Under the pieces are notes generated by a model, which saw only the letters and a program-made list of their open reading frames with translations, ran no database searches and was not told the origin of the DNA. From assembly GCA_034666985.1 (NCBI GenBank), contig JAXDKS010000046.1, forward strand, positions 1 to 64,000: 64,000 nt of DNA, read 5' to 3'. The position numbers were made by a program, and so were the translations under genes. This DNA comes from DATARR01 sp034666985. Lineage in GTDB: Bacteria; Acidobacteriota; Thermoanaerobaculia; Multivoradales; UBA5704. Shown here in pieces: positions 9,816-23,630 of the stretch (position 1 is the stretch's first letter; every line of letters starts with the position of its first letter).

Positions 9816-10526
9816 GTGATCACCCTGCTGGTCGACCCGGCCGTCTTCGATCTCCCTGACGTCAAGGTGGAGGGGGATTCCTACCGTCACCTCTTCCGGG
9901 CGCGGCGGGTGGCGACGGGGGAGACCCTGCGGGTGGTGGACGGCCGGGGGCAGGCGCGGTGGGGGAAGGTGGCGCGGGTGGACCGCACCTCCGCCACCGT
10001 GTCGCTCGGCGAGCCGGCCCCCGCGGCCGAGCCGGCCTTCCGTCTCGAGCTGCTGGTCCCCACCTGCCGGCTGGAGCGGGCCTCCTGGCTGGTGGAGAAA
10101 GCGACCGAGCTGGGAGTCCGCGGCATCCACTTCCTCAACACCGCCCGCGCCCCCCGGGAGCTGGGGGAGGGGAGCCTCGACCGTCTGCGCCGCGTGGCCG
10201 CCGCCGCCTTGGAGCAGTGCCACGGCTCGCGGCTACCCGAGATCACCGGTCCCCACCCCTGGCGCGAGGTCGCTCGCCTCACGGACACTGTGGGTCCCCG
10301 CCGCTGGTTCCTGGATACTGAGGCCGACGGCGCCGGCTGGGGGACGGTCGAAGGGGATGCGGGCGCCCTCCTCGTCGGCCCTGAGGGCGGCTGGGGTCCG
10401 GGAGAGCGCCGTGACCTCCTGGCGGCGGGCTGGAGGCCGGTCCACCTGGGGGAACGGGTCCTGCGGCTGGAGACCGCGGCTCTGGCCGGAGCCGCGGTGC
10501 TCCTCCTGCCAGTCCCGCGGGTGTAG
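9816..10526 (+). CDS. rsmE: 16S rRNA (uracil1498-N3)-methyltransferase RsmE
   Basis: RsmE is a SPOUT-class methyltransferase acting on 16S rRNA. It starts at GTG 9816 and is 236 residues long. The N-terminal PUA-like part contains HLFRARRVATGETLRVVDG. The knotted C-terminal domain has LVEKATELGV, LVGPEGGWGPGE (the SAM-binding GPEGG) and LGERVLRLETAAL, all diagnostic of RsmE. It is the last gene of the heat-shock cluster and ends 15 nt from the convergent small secreted-protein gene. Confidence 0.95.
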   Translation: MITLLVDPAVFDLPDVKVEGDSYRHLFRARRVATGETLRVVDGRGQARWGKVARVDRTSATVSLGEPAPAAEPAFRLELLVPTCRLERASWLVEKATELGVRGIHFLNTARAPRELGEGSLDRLRRVAAAALEQCHGSRLPEITGPHPWREVARLTDTVGPRRWFLDTEADGAGWGTVEGDAGALLVGPEGGWGPGERRDLLAAGWRPVHLGERVLRLETAALAGAAVLLLPVPRV

Positions 10527-10541
10527 GAGCGACGGCTCAGC

Positions 10542-10775
10542 CTAGACGGCGCATGCGCCTGAGCACCGGACGGCGCCGTTGTCCGTCCACACTCCGAAGA
10601 TACAGGACTGGCCATTCCACTTCTGGGAGCCGTTGCCGCAGCAGACTCCTGGGTCACGGACGAACTGGTTGGTGCCGTTCGTGCACGCAGCCAGCGCGGT
10701 CGGGGGATTCCAGGCCAGGGCGCACAGGACGAGGGCGAATACCAGGAGGGCGGCGCGGACGACTCTGCTCGACAT
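10542..10775 (-). CDS. Small secreted cysteine-containing protein, unknown function
   Basis: The 77-residue product starts with a clear signal peptide (basic MSSRVVR, then a hydrophobic stretch ALLVFALVLCALAW, with possible cleavage after TALA). The mature part of about 47 residues has six Cys, including a CC pair (CTNG..., CCGNG, CIFG, CSGAC), and may be disulfide-stabilised. An AAAGGAGA Shine-Dalgarno lies about 9 nt before the ATG, which supports it as a real gene. I do not recognise the family. It converges on rsmE. Confidence 0.75.
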   Translation of the reverse strand: MSSRVVRAALLVFALVLCALAWNPPTALAACTNGTNQFVRDPGVCCGNGSQKWNGQSCIFGVWTDNGAVRCSGACAV

Positions 10776-10898
10776 CGGCGGGTCTCCTTTCGAGAAGCCG
10801 TTTCAGCAATCCGGAATGGATAGCCATAAAGCGAAAGCAGCTTAAAGCATGTCCCTGGGATTTTTCAAGGCTCCTGGCCCGGATGTCCAGCCCCAAAA

Positions 10899-10928
10899 TT
10901 GACCCCGCGGCCGGGTTCGGGCTAGCAT
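10899..10928 (+). promoter_or_regulatory. Candidate sigma70 promoter of ilvE
   Basis: TTGACC (10899-10904), an 18-nt spacer, then TAGCAT (10923-10928). The predicted start is about 30 nt before the ilvE GTG, leaving room for the AAAAGGAGG ribosome-binding site at 10951. Confidence 0.5.
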
Positions 10929-10964
10929 CACGGTTCCGGTCGTCGACCCTAAAAGGAGGCTTGC

Positions 10965-11945
10965 GTGTCCAATCCCTTCGCCGGTGTCCGCTGGATCTGG
11001 AAGAACGGCCAGCTCATCGACTTCGAGAAGGCCACCGTCCATGTGCTGAGCCACGCGCTTCACTATGGCTCCGGAGTGTTCGAGGGGATCCGCTGTTACG
11101 ACACGAAGCAGGGATCCGGGGTGTTCCGCCTGCCCGAGCACATCCGGCGCCTCGAGAACTCGGCCAAGGTGTACCGCATGCCGATCGCCTTCACCACCGA
11201 CGAGCTCATGGAGGCGTGCTGCGAGACGATCCGCGCCAACGAGCTCGACTCGTGCTACATCCGCCCGATCGTGTTCCGGGGCTTCGGCAACACGATCGGC
11301 GTGAATCCACTGCACAACCCGGTCGAGGTCTTCATCGCCTGCTGGCCGTGGGGCAAGTACCTGGGCGACGAGTCGGAGAGCGGCGTCGACGTCTGCGTCT
11401 CCTCCTGGCGGCGCATCTCGGCCGACTCGATGCCCGCCGTCGCCAAGGCGACGGGCAACTATCTGAACGCCCAGCTCATCAAGATGGAGGCGGTCATCAA
11501 CGGCTATGTCGAGGGGATCGCTCTCGACTCTCGGGGTTTCGTCAGCGAAGGGTCGGGCGAGAACGTCTTCATGGTGCAGGATGGGATCCTGGTGACGCCG
11601 CCGCTCGCCGCCTCGGTGCTCGAAGGGATCACGCGTGACACGGTGTTGAAGATCGCCCGCGACCTCGGCATCCCGGTGCGCGAGGAGGAGCAGGTCCCGC
11701 GCGGGCAGCTCTACACCTGCGACGAGATGTTCATGACCGGCACGGCGGCCGAGATCACGCCGATCCGTTCAGTGGACCGCAATCCGGTCGGCCGCGGCTG
11801 CCCGGGCGAGATCACCCGGCGCATCATGGCCGAGTTCAAGGGGATCATCAGCGGCGAGATCGCGGACCGCTACGGCTGGCTCTATCCGGTCCGGGCCCGC
11901 GTCGAACAGCGCGTCGAGCAGCCCGCCGCCGTTCCCGAACGCTAG
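10965..11945 (+). CDS. ilvE: Branched-chain amino acid aminotransferase (class IV, PLP)
   Basis: This enzyme transfers the amino group in the last step of Val, Leu and Ile synthesis, or the first step of their breakdown. It starts at GTG 10965, six nt after AAAAGGAGG, and gives 326 residues. Family motifs are HALHYGSGVFEGIRCY, the PLP lysine K161 in AKATGNYLNAQL, SEGSGENVF, and EMFMTGTAAEITPI. It lies 27 nt before pilT, with which it may be cotranscribed, although the functions are unrelated. Confidence 0.95.
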   Translation: MSNPFAGVRWIWKNGQLIDFEKATVHVLSHALHYGSGVFEGIRCYDTKQGSGVFRLPEHIRRLENSAKVYRMPIAFTTDELMEACCETIRANELDSCYIRPIVFRGFGNTIGVNPLHNPVEVFIACWPWGKYLGDESESGVDVCVSSWRRISADSMPAVAKATGNYLNAQLIKMEAVINGYVEGIALDSRGFVSEGSGENVFMVQDGILVTPPLAASVLEGITRDTVLKIARDLGIPVREEEQVPRGQLYTCDEMFMTGTAAEITPIRSVDRNPVGRGCPGEITRRIMAEFKGIISGEIADRYGWLYPVRARVEQRVEQPAAVPER

Positions 11946-11972
11946 CGCCTCGCGGCGCCGGAGGAGACCCCG

Positions 11973-13145
11973 ATGAACATCAACGACCTGTTGAAGATCG
12001 CGGTGGAGCGGAAGGCCTCCGACCTCCACCTGAAGGTGGGGAGCCATCCGGTGATCCGCGTCGACGGCGATCTGATCGCCCTCGGCGAGCTCAAGCGGCT
12101 GATGCAGGAGGACACCATCGCCATGGCGTTCTCGATGATGAACGCCCGGCAGAAGCAGCGCTTCAAGGAGGAGCTGGAGCTCGACATCGCCTACTCGGTG
12201 CCGGGGCTCGGCCGCTTCCGCTGCAACGTCTTCCAGCAGCGGGGCGCGGTCGGCCTGGTGCTGCGCGTCATCCCGGCCCGCATCCAGAGCATCCGCGAGC
12301 TGATGCTGCCGCCGGTGCTGGAGCGCATCTGCGAGGAGCGCCGGGGGCTGATCCTCTGCACCGGCACCACCGGCTCGGGCAAGTCGACCAGCCTGGCGGC
12401 GATGATCGACTACATCAACTCCACCCGCACCGAGCACATCATCACCGTCGAGGACCCCATCGAGTTCCTGCACCGCGACAAAAAGTCGATCGTCAACCAG
12501 CGGGAGATCGACGTCGACACCCACTCCTTCGCCGGCGCCCTGCGCGCTGCCCTGCGCCAGGACCCGGACGTGATCCTGGTCGGCGAGATGCGGGACTACG
12601 AGACCATCGAGACGGCCCTGCTCGCCGCCGAGACCGGCCACCTCGTCTTCTCCACCCTGCACACCCTGGACGCCACGGAGACGGTCAACCGCATCATCTC
12701 CGTCTTCCCGCCGCACCATCAGAAGCAGATCCGCATCCAGCTCTCGCAGGTGCTGAAATCGGTCATCTCCCTGCGCCTGGTGCCGCGGGCGGACGGCATG
12801 GGCCGCGTCCCCGCCGCCGAGGTCCTGATCTCGACCGCCTACATCCGCGAGTGCATCGAGAACAAGGAAAAGACCAAGTACATCCGCGAGCAGATCTCGC
12901 TCGGCACCAGCCAGTACGGCATGCAGACGTTCGACCAGTCGCTCTACCAGCTCTACAAGAGCGGTCTGATCACCCTGGACGAGGCCCTCAAGCGGGCTAC
13001 CAACCCGGACGAGTTCCGGCTCAAGATCCAGGGCGTCCAGTTCACCTCGGACATCTCCCGCGAGGAGATGGAGTCGTCGCTACAGATGCCCGGCGAGAGC
13101 GACTTCATGGGCGGCGAGCTGCATTTCGAGATCGAGCAGCACTAG
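11973..13145 (+). CDS. pilT: Type IV pilus retraction ATPase PilT
   Basis: PilT is a hexameric ATPase that depolymerises type IV pili and drives twitching. The 390-residue protein has the PilT N-domain (ASDLHLKVGSHPVIRVDG), Walker A GTTGSGKST at residues 131-139, Asp box EDPIEF, Walker B DPDVILVGEMRD, and His box TGHLVFSTLHT. The segment YIRECIENKE replaces the usual AIRNLIRE motif. No other pilus genes are in the window. The MglA-like GTPase may belong to the same motility machinery, but only gene content suggests this. Confidence 0.95.
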   Translation: MNINDLLKIAVERKASDLHLKVGSHPVIRVDGDLIALGELKRLMQEDTIAMAFSMMNARQKQRFKEELELDIAYSVPGLGRFRCNVFQQRGAVGLVLRVIPARIQSIRELMLPPVLERICEERRGLILCTGTTGSGKSTSLAAMIDYINSTRTEHIITVEDPIEFLHRDKKSIVNQREIDVDTHSFAGALRAALRQDPDVILVGEMRDYETIETALLAAETGHLVFSTLHTLDATETVNRIISVFPPHHQKQIRIQLSQVLKSVISLRLVPRADGMGRVPAAEVLISTAYIRECIENKEKTKYIREQISLGTSQYGMQTFDQSLYQLYKSGLITLDEALKRATNPDEFRLKIQGVQFTSDISREEMESSLQMPGESDFMGGELHFEIEQH

Positions 13146-13153
13146 GGGGGGCC

Positions 13154-13653
13154 ATGCCCCCCATGCCCCCCACCGTCTACGACAAAGCCGTCCAGCTCCT
13201 CGCCGCCCGGCCTCATTTCCGGCGGGAGTTGGAAGGCAAGCTCGCCCGCCGCGGTTATCCTCCTGAGGAGGTCGAGGCCGTCCTGGAGCGCCTCGCAGGT
13301 CAGGGATACCTGAACGACGGCGAGACGGCGCGGGCGTTCGTCGAGGGGCGGCTGGCGCGGGGGGCCGAGGGGCGGTCGCGCCTCAAGGCCGAGCTCGTCA
13401 AGCGCGGCGCCGCCTCCGAGGCGATCGAGGCGGCCCTGGCCGAGCTCGCCCCCGAGGATGACCTCCCCGCCGCCCGCCAGGTGGCGGCGAAATGGGCCCG
13501 CGGCGGCAGGAGCGATCCCCAGGCGCTCGCCCGCCATCTCCAGCGCAAGGGCTTTTCCCCCCGTGCTATCGTTGCCCTTTTGAACGAGGTACCGAACGAG
13601 GGGAGCGGCGAAGAGTCCTGGGATCTCGATGCAGAGGACCCTCCCGTAGAGAC

Positions 13654-13657
<4 letters not shown>
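13154..13657 (+). CDS. recX: Regulatory protein RecX
   Basis: RecX binds RecA filaments and limits recombinase activity. Starting at ATG 13154 gives 167 residues; ATG 13163 is an equally possible start. The three-helix RecX repeats are visible: LAARPHFRRELEGKLARRGY, then VLERLAGQGYLNDGETARAF, then LARHLQRKGFSPRAIVALL. It lies 8 nt after pilT, and its stop overlaps the alaS ATG (ATGA). recA is not next to it, but recX-alaS adjacency is common in bacteria. Confidence 0.9.
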
Positions 13658-16332
<2,675 letters not shown>

Positions 16333-16366
16333 TAGGGGCGGGAGAAGAGGGCCGGGGCGATGAGGC

Positions 16367-18499
16367 CTACACCACTGGCATCCGGCACGTATCCCCGCCC
16401 GCGGCCGGCATGTAGCACTCCCTCACGTAATCCATCACCATGCGGTCGGCGTTGTAGCGCCAGGCGAGGGTGCGGATGGCCCGCTTCACCCTTCCCATCC
16501 AGCCGTTGGGCAGGCCGTGGGCGTCGCGGGCATAGTAGAGGGGGATGACCTCGGTCTCCAAAACCTCGAAGAGCGCCAGGGCGTCGCGCTCGTCCTGGAT
16601 CTCGGGGTTGGCGTGGATCTCGCCGTTGCCGATGGCGAAGCCGTTGGTGCCGTCGTAGGCCTCGGCCCACCAGCCGTCGAGGATCGAGCAGTTGAGCACG
16701 CCGTTGGGGATGCACTTCTGGCCGCTTGTGCCGCACGCCTCCAGCGGCCGGCGGGGCATGTTGAGCCAGGCGTCCACCCCCTGCACGAGCTGCCGCGCCA
16801 CGTGCATCGAGTAGTTCTCCAGGAAGACGATGCGCCCGGCGAAGCGCGGGTCCTTCTCCAGGTTGGCCACCCGCTGGGCCAACGCCTTGCCGCCGGTGTC
16901 CTGAGGATGGGCCTTGCCGGAGTAGACGATCTGCAACGGCCGCTCCGGATCGTTGACCAGGCGGTCCAGGCGATCGAGGTCCTGGAACAGGAGGTCCGCC
17001 CGCTTGTAGGTGGCGAAGCGGCGGGCGAAGCCGAGGGTGAGGGCCTCGGGGCTCAGCGGCTCCTTCTCCGGCTCGGGCAGGCCCAGCCGCTGCCGGCGCT
17101 CGGCCAGGCGGCCACGCACGAAGGAGAGCAGCCGCACCTTGAGCACCCGGTGGATCTCCCACAGCTCGGCGTCGGCGATGCCGTCGATCTTCGACCACAG
17201 CTCCGGGCGCGCGATCCGGTCCAGCCAGTGCGGCCCGAGGTAGCGCTCGAGGAGGTTGTGCATGTCCGCGGCGAGCCAAGTGCGCACGTGCACGCCGTTG
17301 GTGATGTGGCCGATGGGCACCTCCTCCTCCGTCTTGCCGGGGTAGAGGCCCATCCACATCTTGCGCGACACGCGGCCGTGAAGGGCCGAGACGCCGTTGG
17401 CGCGCCGGGTCAGCTTGAGGGCCAGCACGGTGGGGCAGAAGGGCGCGCCCGGATCCCCCGGCCGCTCCGAGCCCAGGGCCATCACCTCGTCGAGCGACAG
17501 GCCCAAGCCCCTGGCCAGCGCCTCCAGGTGCGGCCGGGCCAGCTCCGGACGGAAGCGGTCGTGCCCGGCTTCCACCGGCGTGTGGGTGGTGAAGACGCTC
17601 ATCGCCGCCACCTCCCGCAGCGCCTCGGCGGCGGTCAATCCTTCGCGCTCCACCAACTCCCGGCCCCGCTCCAGCAGGGCGAAGGCCGAATGGCCTTCAT
17701 TCAGATGGAGGACCGAGGGGATGACTCCCACCACCCCCAGCGCCCGGTGCCCGCCCACGCCGAGCAGGATCTCCTGCTGGATCCGCATCTCCTGGTCGCC
17801 GCCGTAGAGGCGCGCCGTCAGCTCCCGGTCCTCGGACGAGTTGGCGTCGTCGCGGGCGTCGAGGAGCAGCAGGTCGTTGCGCCCCACCCGCACCCGCCAG
17901 ATGCGCAGGAAGACGTCGCGCCCCGGCAGCTCGACGCTGAACCGCGCCTGCTCGCCATCTCTTCCCGGCACCGGCTCCACCGGCAGCTCCTTGGCGCCGA
18001 TGGGCTCGTAGAGGTCCTGCTGCCAGCCGTTCTCGTCCATGAGCTGATGGACGTAGCCCTGGTGGTACAGCAGGCCGATGCCCACCACGTGGGCTCCCAG
18101 GTCGCTCATGCTCTTCAGATGGTCGCCGGCCAGCACGCCCAGGCCGCCCGAGTAGATGGGCAGCGACTGGTGCAGGCCGAACTCGGCCGAGAAGTAGGCC
18201 ACCGGCCGCGCCAGGATCGGCCCGGCGTGGACGACGCCCCAGCTCTCCTCGCCGTTCAGGTACTGCTGCAACAGGCGGTGGGCCTGATCGATGCGGGTCT
18301 GGAGCTCGAGGTCCCGCACCCGGCGGGTCACCTCCGCCGGATCGATCCGTTCCAGCAGCGCCACCGGATTGTGGTAGACCGTGCTCCAGACCCCGGGGTC
18401 CAGATTGCGGAAAATGGCGCGGATGTCCGGCTGCCAGGACCACCAGAGGTTCTGGGCCAGCTCGCGCAGCTTGGAGATGCCGTCCGTAGGTTCGGTCAT
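16367..18499 (-). CDS. Alpha-glucan (glycogen/maltodextrin) phosphorylase, GT35
   Basis: This PLP enzyme releases glucose-1-phosphate from alpha-1,4-glucans. The start at 18499 (MTEPTDGISKLRELAQNLWW) gives 710 residues. The LAQNLWWSW opening and the YFSAEFGLHQSLPIYSGGLG segment are typical of the shorter TIGR02094-type alpha-glucan phosphorylases. HLNEGHSAF, VFTTHTPVEAGHD and GHITNGVHVRTW are further family motifs. The PLP lysine lies in GTSGQKCIPNGVLN, where the more usual SGMKAAMNG reads SGQKCIPNG. It converges on alaS. TreZ and a debranching enzyme about 11 kb away complete a glycogen-use set. Confidence 0.93.
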   Translation of the reverse strand: MTEPTDGISKLRELAQNLWWSWQPDIRAIFRNLDPGVWSTVYHNPVALLERIDPAEVTRRVRDLELQTRIDQAHRLLQQYLNGEESWGVVHAGPILARPVAYFSAEFGLHQSLPIYSGGLGVLAGDHLKSMSDLGAHVVGIGLLYHQGYVHQLMDENGWQQDLYEPIGAKELPVEPVPGRDGEQARFSVELPGRDVFLRIWRVRVGRNDLLLLDARDDANSSEDRELTARLYGGDQEMRIQQEILLGVGGHRALGVVGVIPSVLHLNEGHSAFALLERGRELVEREGLTAAEALREVAAMSVFTTHTPVEAGHDRFRPELARPHLEALARGLGLSLDEVMALGSERPGDPGAPFCPTVLALKLTRRANGVSALHGRVSRKMWMGLYPGKTEEEVPIGHITNGVHVRTWLAADMHNLLERYLGPHWLDRIARPELWSKIDGIADAELWEIHRVLKVRLLSFVRGRLAERRQRLGLPEPEKEPLSPEALTLGFARRFATYKRADLLFQDLDRLDRLVNDPERPLQIVYSGKAHPQDTGGKALAQRVANLEKDPRFAGRIVFLENYSMHVARQLVQGVDAWLNMPRRPLEACGTSGQKCIPNGVLNCSILDGWWAEAYDGTNGFAIGNGEIHANPEIQDERDALALFEVLETEVIPLYYARDAHGLPNGWMGRVKRAIRTLAWRYNADRMVMDYVRECYMPAAGGDTCRMPVV

Positions 18500-18666
18500 G
18501 GAGGGCGGGACTATATCGCGTTCTCGGCTCCTTGCCAGCCGGGGCGTCTCTCCCGCCGCCTTGTCATGCGAGAACAAAAAGACTACTCTTGACCTGTCGT
18601 CTCTTTGTGGGATGGATAGCTCGCTGCTCCAAATCTTTCTACGATTCCATCAGCTTAGGATGTGCA

Positions 18667-20631
<1,965 letters not shown>

Positions 20632-20650
20632 AGGAAGGGAATGAGAGCGT

Positions 20651-22489
20651 ATGGCGATGCCGAAGAGATCCCTGAGGTCCGGACTCTCGTCGGTGCAAGA
20701 CCGTATGGGGCAGTTGCAGGAAGAGGCCGTCGAGAGCCGCGAGCCTGAGAAGTTCGCCGCCGAGCTGAGGGAGCTCCAGGTCGCCCTGGCCGAGCTCGAG
20801 GTGGCCTACGAGGAGCTGGAGCAGCAGAACGACGAGCTGCTGATCACCCGCGAGGAGCTCGAGCTCCAGCGCCACCGCCATCTGTTCGACGAGGCACCCT
20901 TCGGCTACCTGGTCACCGACCTCTACGGCGTCATCGAAGAGGCCAACCGGACCGCCGCCGCCCTGCTGGGCATCCCCCACATGCTCCTGCCGGGCAAGCC
21001 TTTCAGCGTCTTCCTCGACCTCAAGGACCGGCAGGGCTTCCGCCAGTTGATCCCCCGCCTGTGCGCCGGGGAGGGCCCGGGAGAGCAGGAGATGATCCTG
21101 CGGCGGCGCAACGGCGAGGCGTTCCCGGCGGTGCTCACCGCCGTGCGCGACCTCGACGACCAGCAGCGGGCGGCCCGCCTGCGCTGGACGATCCGCGACG
21201 TCTCCGAGACCAAGGCCGCCGAAGAGGCCCTGCGCCTGAGCGAGGAGCGCCTCCGGCACTCCCAGCGCATGGAATCGGTGGGGCGCCTCGCCGGCGGTAT
21301 CGCCCATTCCTTCAACAACCTGCTCGCCGCCATGGCCTTCCAGTGCGAGCTGCTGTGCGAGCGGCTGGAGGAGGGCGACCCCCGGCGGGCTCACGTCGAC
21401 GAGATCCAGGAGGCCGGAGGGCGCGCGGCGACCCTGGCCCAGCAGCTCCTCGCCTTCGGACGGCGCCAGGTGCTGCAGCCCCGGGTGCTGCGCCTGAACG
21501 ACGTCCTGAGCGAGATGGAGCCCATGCTCCGCCGGCTGATCGGCGAGCAGATCCGTCTGGAGCTGCAGCTCGATCCCGGGACGGGAGCGGTCCACGTCGA
21601 CCTCGGCCAGCTCGAGCAGGTCCTCCTCAACCTGGTGGTCAACGCGCGCGACTCCATGCCCAACGGCGGCACCCTGACCCTCGGGACCTCCAATGTCGAG
21701 CTCAGTATCGAGTCCAAGACTGAGATCGCCGAAGGCGCCGAAGCGATTCACGGCCTTCCCCCGGGCACCTACGTCCAGCTCACGGTGGCCGACACCGGCT
21801 CGGGCATGTCTCCGGACGTCCTGGAGCATCTCTTCGAGCCGTTCTTCACCACCAAGGAACGGGGCCGGGGGACGGGCCTGGGGCTGTCCACCGTGGACGG
21901 CATCGTGCACCAGAGCGGCGGCCACATCCGGGTGGAGAGCGAGGCGGGGAAGGGCTCCCGGTTCCTCGTCCTGCTGCCTCACACCAGCGAAGACGCCGAG
22001 CTGGAAGCGCCGCCTCCGCGGCGGCCGTTGCGGCGCCAGAAGCAGCGCGGCTCCGAGGTCGTGCTGCTGGTGGAGGACGAGGACAACATCCGCGAGCCGG
22101 CGGTCGAGATCCTGGAGAGCCGCGGCTACAAGGTCCTCGCCGCCGACGACGCCGCCCAGGGCCTCACCGTCGCCGACGACTATCCGGGGCCCATCCACAT
22201 CCTGGTCACCGACGTGGTGATGCCCGGCCGGAGCGGCAACTGGCTGGCCGAGCAGCTCGCCGCCCGCCGCCCCGGCATCCGCATCCTCTACATGTCCGGC
22301 TACCCGGAAGATTCGATCGCCCACCACGGCGTGCTGGCCCCCACGGAGCACTTCCTGCAGAAGCCCTTCCCGCCCGGGCAGTTCCTGGAGAAAGTGCGGG
22401 AGGTGCTGGATCAGACGGGGGCGCCGGTCCGCGCAGTCGCAGCGGCGGGGGGGGGGGAGATTAAGCGGGTGAGACCCCCGACCTCCTGA
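20651..22489 (+). CDS. Hybrid sensor histidine kinase (coiled coil-PAS-HisKA-HATPase-receiver)
   Basis: In order: N-terminal coiled coil (about 40-75), PAS domain with FDEAPFGYLVTDLYGVIEEANR, cited here as FDEAPFGYLVTDLYG, dimerisation/phosphoacceptor helix with GGIAHSFNNLLAAM (His219), then the ATPase domain with N-box LVVNARDSM, G1 VADTGSGM, F-box FEPFFTTK, and G2 GTGLGLSTV. A C-terminal receiver carries Asp521 in VTDVVMPGRSG. No transmembrane segment is seen, so sensing is cytosolic. It sits between CheR-PAS and CheB. An 11-nt G run at 22447-22457 lies within the last 20 codons and makes the extreme C-terminus uncertain. Confidence 0.93.
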   Translation: MAMPKRSLRSGLSSVQDRMGQLQEEAVESREPEKFAAELRELQVALAELEVAYEELEQQNDELLITREELELQRHRHLFDEAPFGYLVTDLYGVIEEANRTAAALLGIPHMLLPGKPFSVFLDLKDRQGFRQLIPRLCAGEGPGEQEMILRRRNGEAFPAVLTAVRDLDDQQRAARLRWTIRDVSETKAAEEALRLSEERLRHSQRMESVGRLAGGIAHSFNNLLAAMAFQCELLCERLEEGDPRRAHVDEIQEAGGRAATLAQQLLAFGRRQVLQPRVLRLNDVLSEMEPMLRRLIGEQIRLELQLDPGTGAVHVDLGQLEQVLLNLVVNARDSMPNGGTLTLGTSNVELSIESKTEIAEGAEAIHGLPPGTYVQLTVADTGSGMSPDVLEHLFEPFFTTKERGRGTGLGLSTVDGIVHQSGGHIRVESEAGKGSRFLVLLPHTSEDAELEAPPPRRPLRRQKQRGSEVVLLVEDEDNIREPAVEILESRGYKVLAADDAAQGLTVADDYPGPIHILVTDVVMPGRSGNWLAEQLAARRPGIRILYMSGYPEDSIAHHGVLAPTEHFLQKPFPPGQFLEKVREVLDQTGAPVRAVAAAGGGEIKRVRPPTS

Positions 22490-22525
22490 CTCCGGCATGA
22501 ACTCTGCATTCCTTATACTTGAGCC

Positions 22526-23611
22526 ATGAACAGCGAGACCCTCGACGATCTCCACCTCATCGCTATCGGTGCGTCCGCCGGCGGCGTTCACACGCTCAGC
22601 GATCTGATCAGTTACCTGCCGAACGACCTGCCGGCCGCCGTGCTGGTGGTGCTCCACCTGGCGCCCCATGGCCGCAGCGTCCTGCCGGCCATCCTCTCCC
22701 GCGCCGGGGTCCTGGAGGCCATCCATCCGCAGGACGGCGAGCTCCTCAAGGCGGGCCGGATCTACGTGGCCCCGCCCGATCATCACATGGCGGTGCAGGA
22801 CGGCCGGCTCCGGCTCTCCCGCAGCGCCACCGAGAACGGGCACCGTCCGGCCATTGACGTCACCTTCCGCACCGCGGCCCTGGCCTATGGCACCCGCTGC
22901 GTGGGGGTGGTGCTGACCGGCAACCTGGACGACGGCACCGCGGGGCTCGCGGCCATCAAGGGCTGCGGCGGCATCGCCGTGGTCCAGGACCCCCGGGAGG
23001 CCCTCTATCCCAGCATGCCCGAGAGCGCCATCGCCGAAGTGGCCGTGGACTACGTCCTTCCCGTGGCCGACATGGCGCTGGTGCTCCAGGATCTGGTCCG
23101 CCGCGAGCCGCTGGATTTCGTGGGGGACTGTGGCGAGAAGGATGGGGAGACGACCCTGCTGGTGGGGGACTGGGAGGGTGGGGCCGAGGTGGGCCAGCCC
23201 ACGGGCCTGACCTGCCCCGAGTGCGGCGGCTCCCTCTTCGAGACCCCCGGCCAGGGGCCGGACCACTTCCGCTGCCGCACCGGCCACGCCTACTCGCCCA
23301 AGAGCCTGCTGGCCAAGCAGACCGAGGCCCTGGAGGGCACCCTCTGGGCGGCCATGCGGGCCCTGGAGGAGAGCGCCGCCCTGGCTCGCCGGCTGGAGCA
23401 TCGCTCCCGCAAGTTCGGCAACGCCCACGCCCAGACCCGCTACGAGAGACGGGCCCTGCGGGCCGAGGCCCACGCCGAGCAGCTCCGGCAAGTCCTGGCG
23501 AGCCGGGATGAGGAGGCCGACCCCGAAGCGAGCCAGGCGGAACCGAGCCGGTCGGAAGAGGCCGAGCGCTTCGCGTCCCCTGCGACTGCGGAAAGGGCCA
23601 GCGGCGGGTGA
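22526..23611 (+). CDS. CheB-type protein-glutamate methylesterase with C-terminal zinc ribbon, no receiver domain
   Basis: The catalytic CheB domain (about residues 8-190) has the triad Ser17 (GASAGG), His44 (VLHLAP) and Asp136 (LTGNLDDGT). There is no N-terminal receiver. After it comes a zinc-ribbon-like segment with CPECGG and CRTGHAYS (about 232-255), then a helical, charged C-terminal tail. The same layout is known in stand-alone CheB proteins linked to CheR-PAS fusions. No CheA, CheW or chemoreceptor gene is nearby, so the trio may act in a non-chemotactic signalling module. Confidence 0.92.
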   Translation: MNSETLDDLHLIAIGASAGGVHTLSDLISYLPNDLPAAVLVVLHLAPHGRSVLPAILSRAGVLEAIHPQDGELLKAGRIYVAPPDHHMAVQDGRLRLSRSATENGHRPAIDVTFRTAALAYGTRCVGVVLTGNLDDGTAGLAAIKGCGGIAVVQDPREALYPSMPESAIAEVAVDYVLPVADMALVLQDLVRREPLDFVGDCGEKDGETTLLVGDWEGGAEVGQPTGLTCPECGGSLFETPGQGPDHFRCRTGHAYSPKSLLAKQTEALEGTLWAAMRALEESAALARRLEHRSRKFGNAHAQTRYERRALRAEAHAEQLRQVLASRDEEADPEASQAEPSRSEEAERFASPATAERASGG

Positions 23612-23630
23612 GGACGACGATCTCCTCTCC

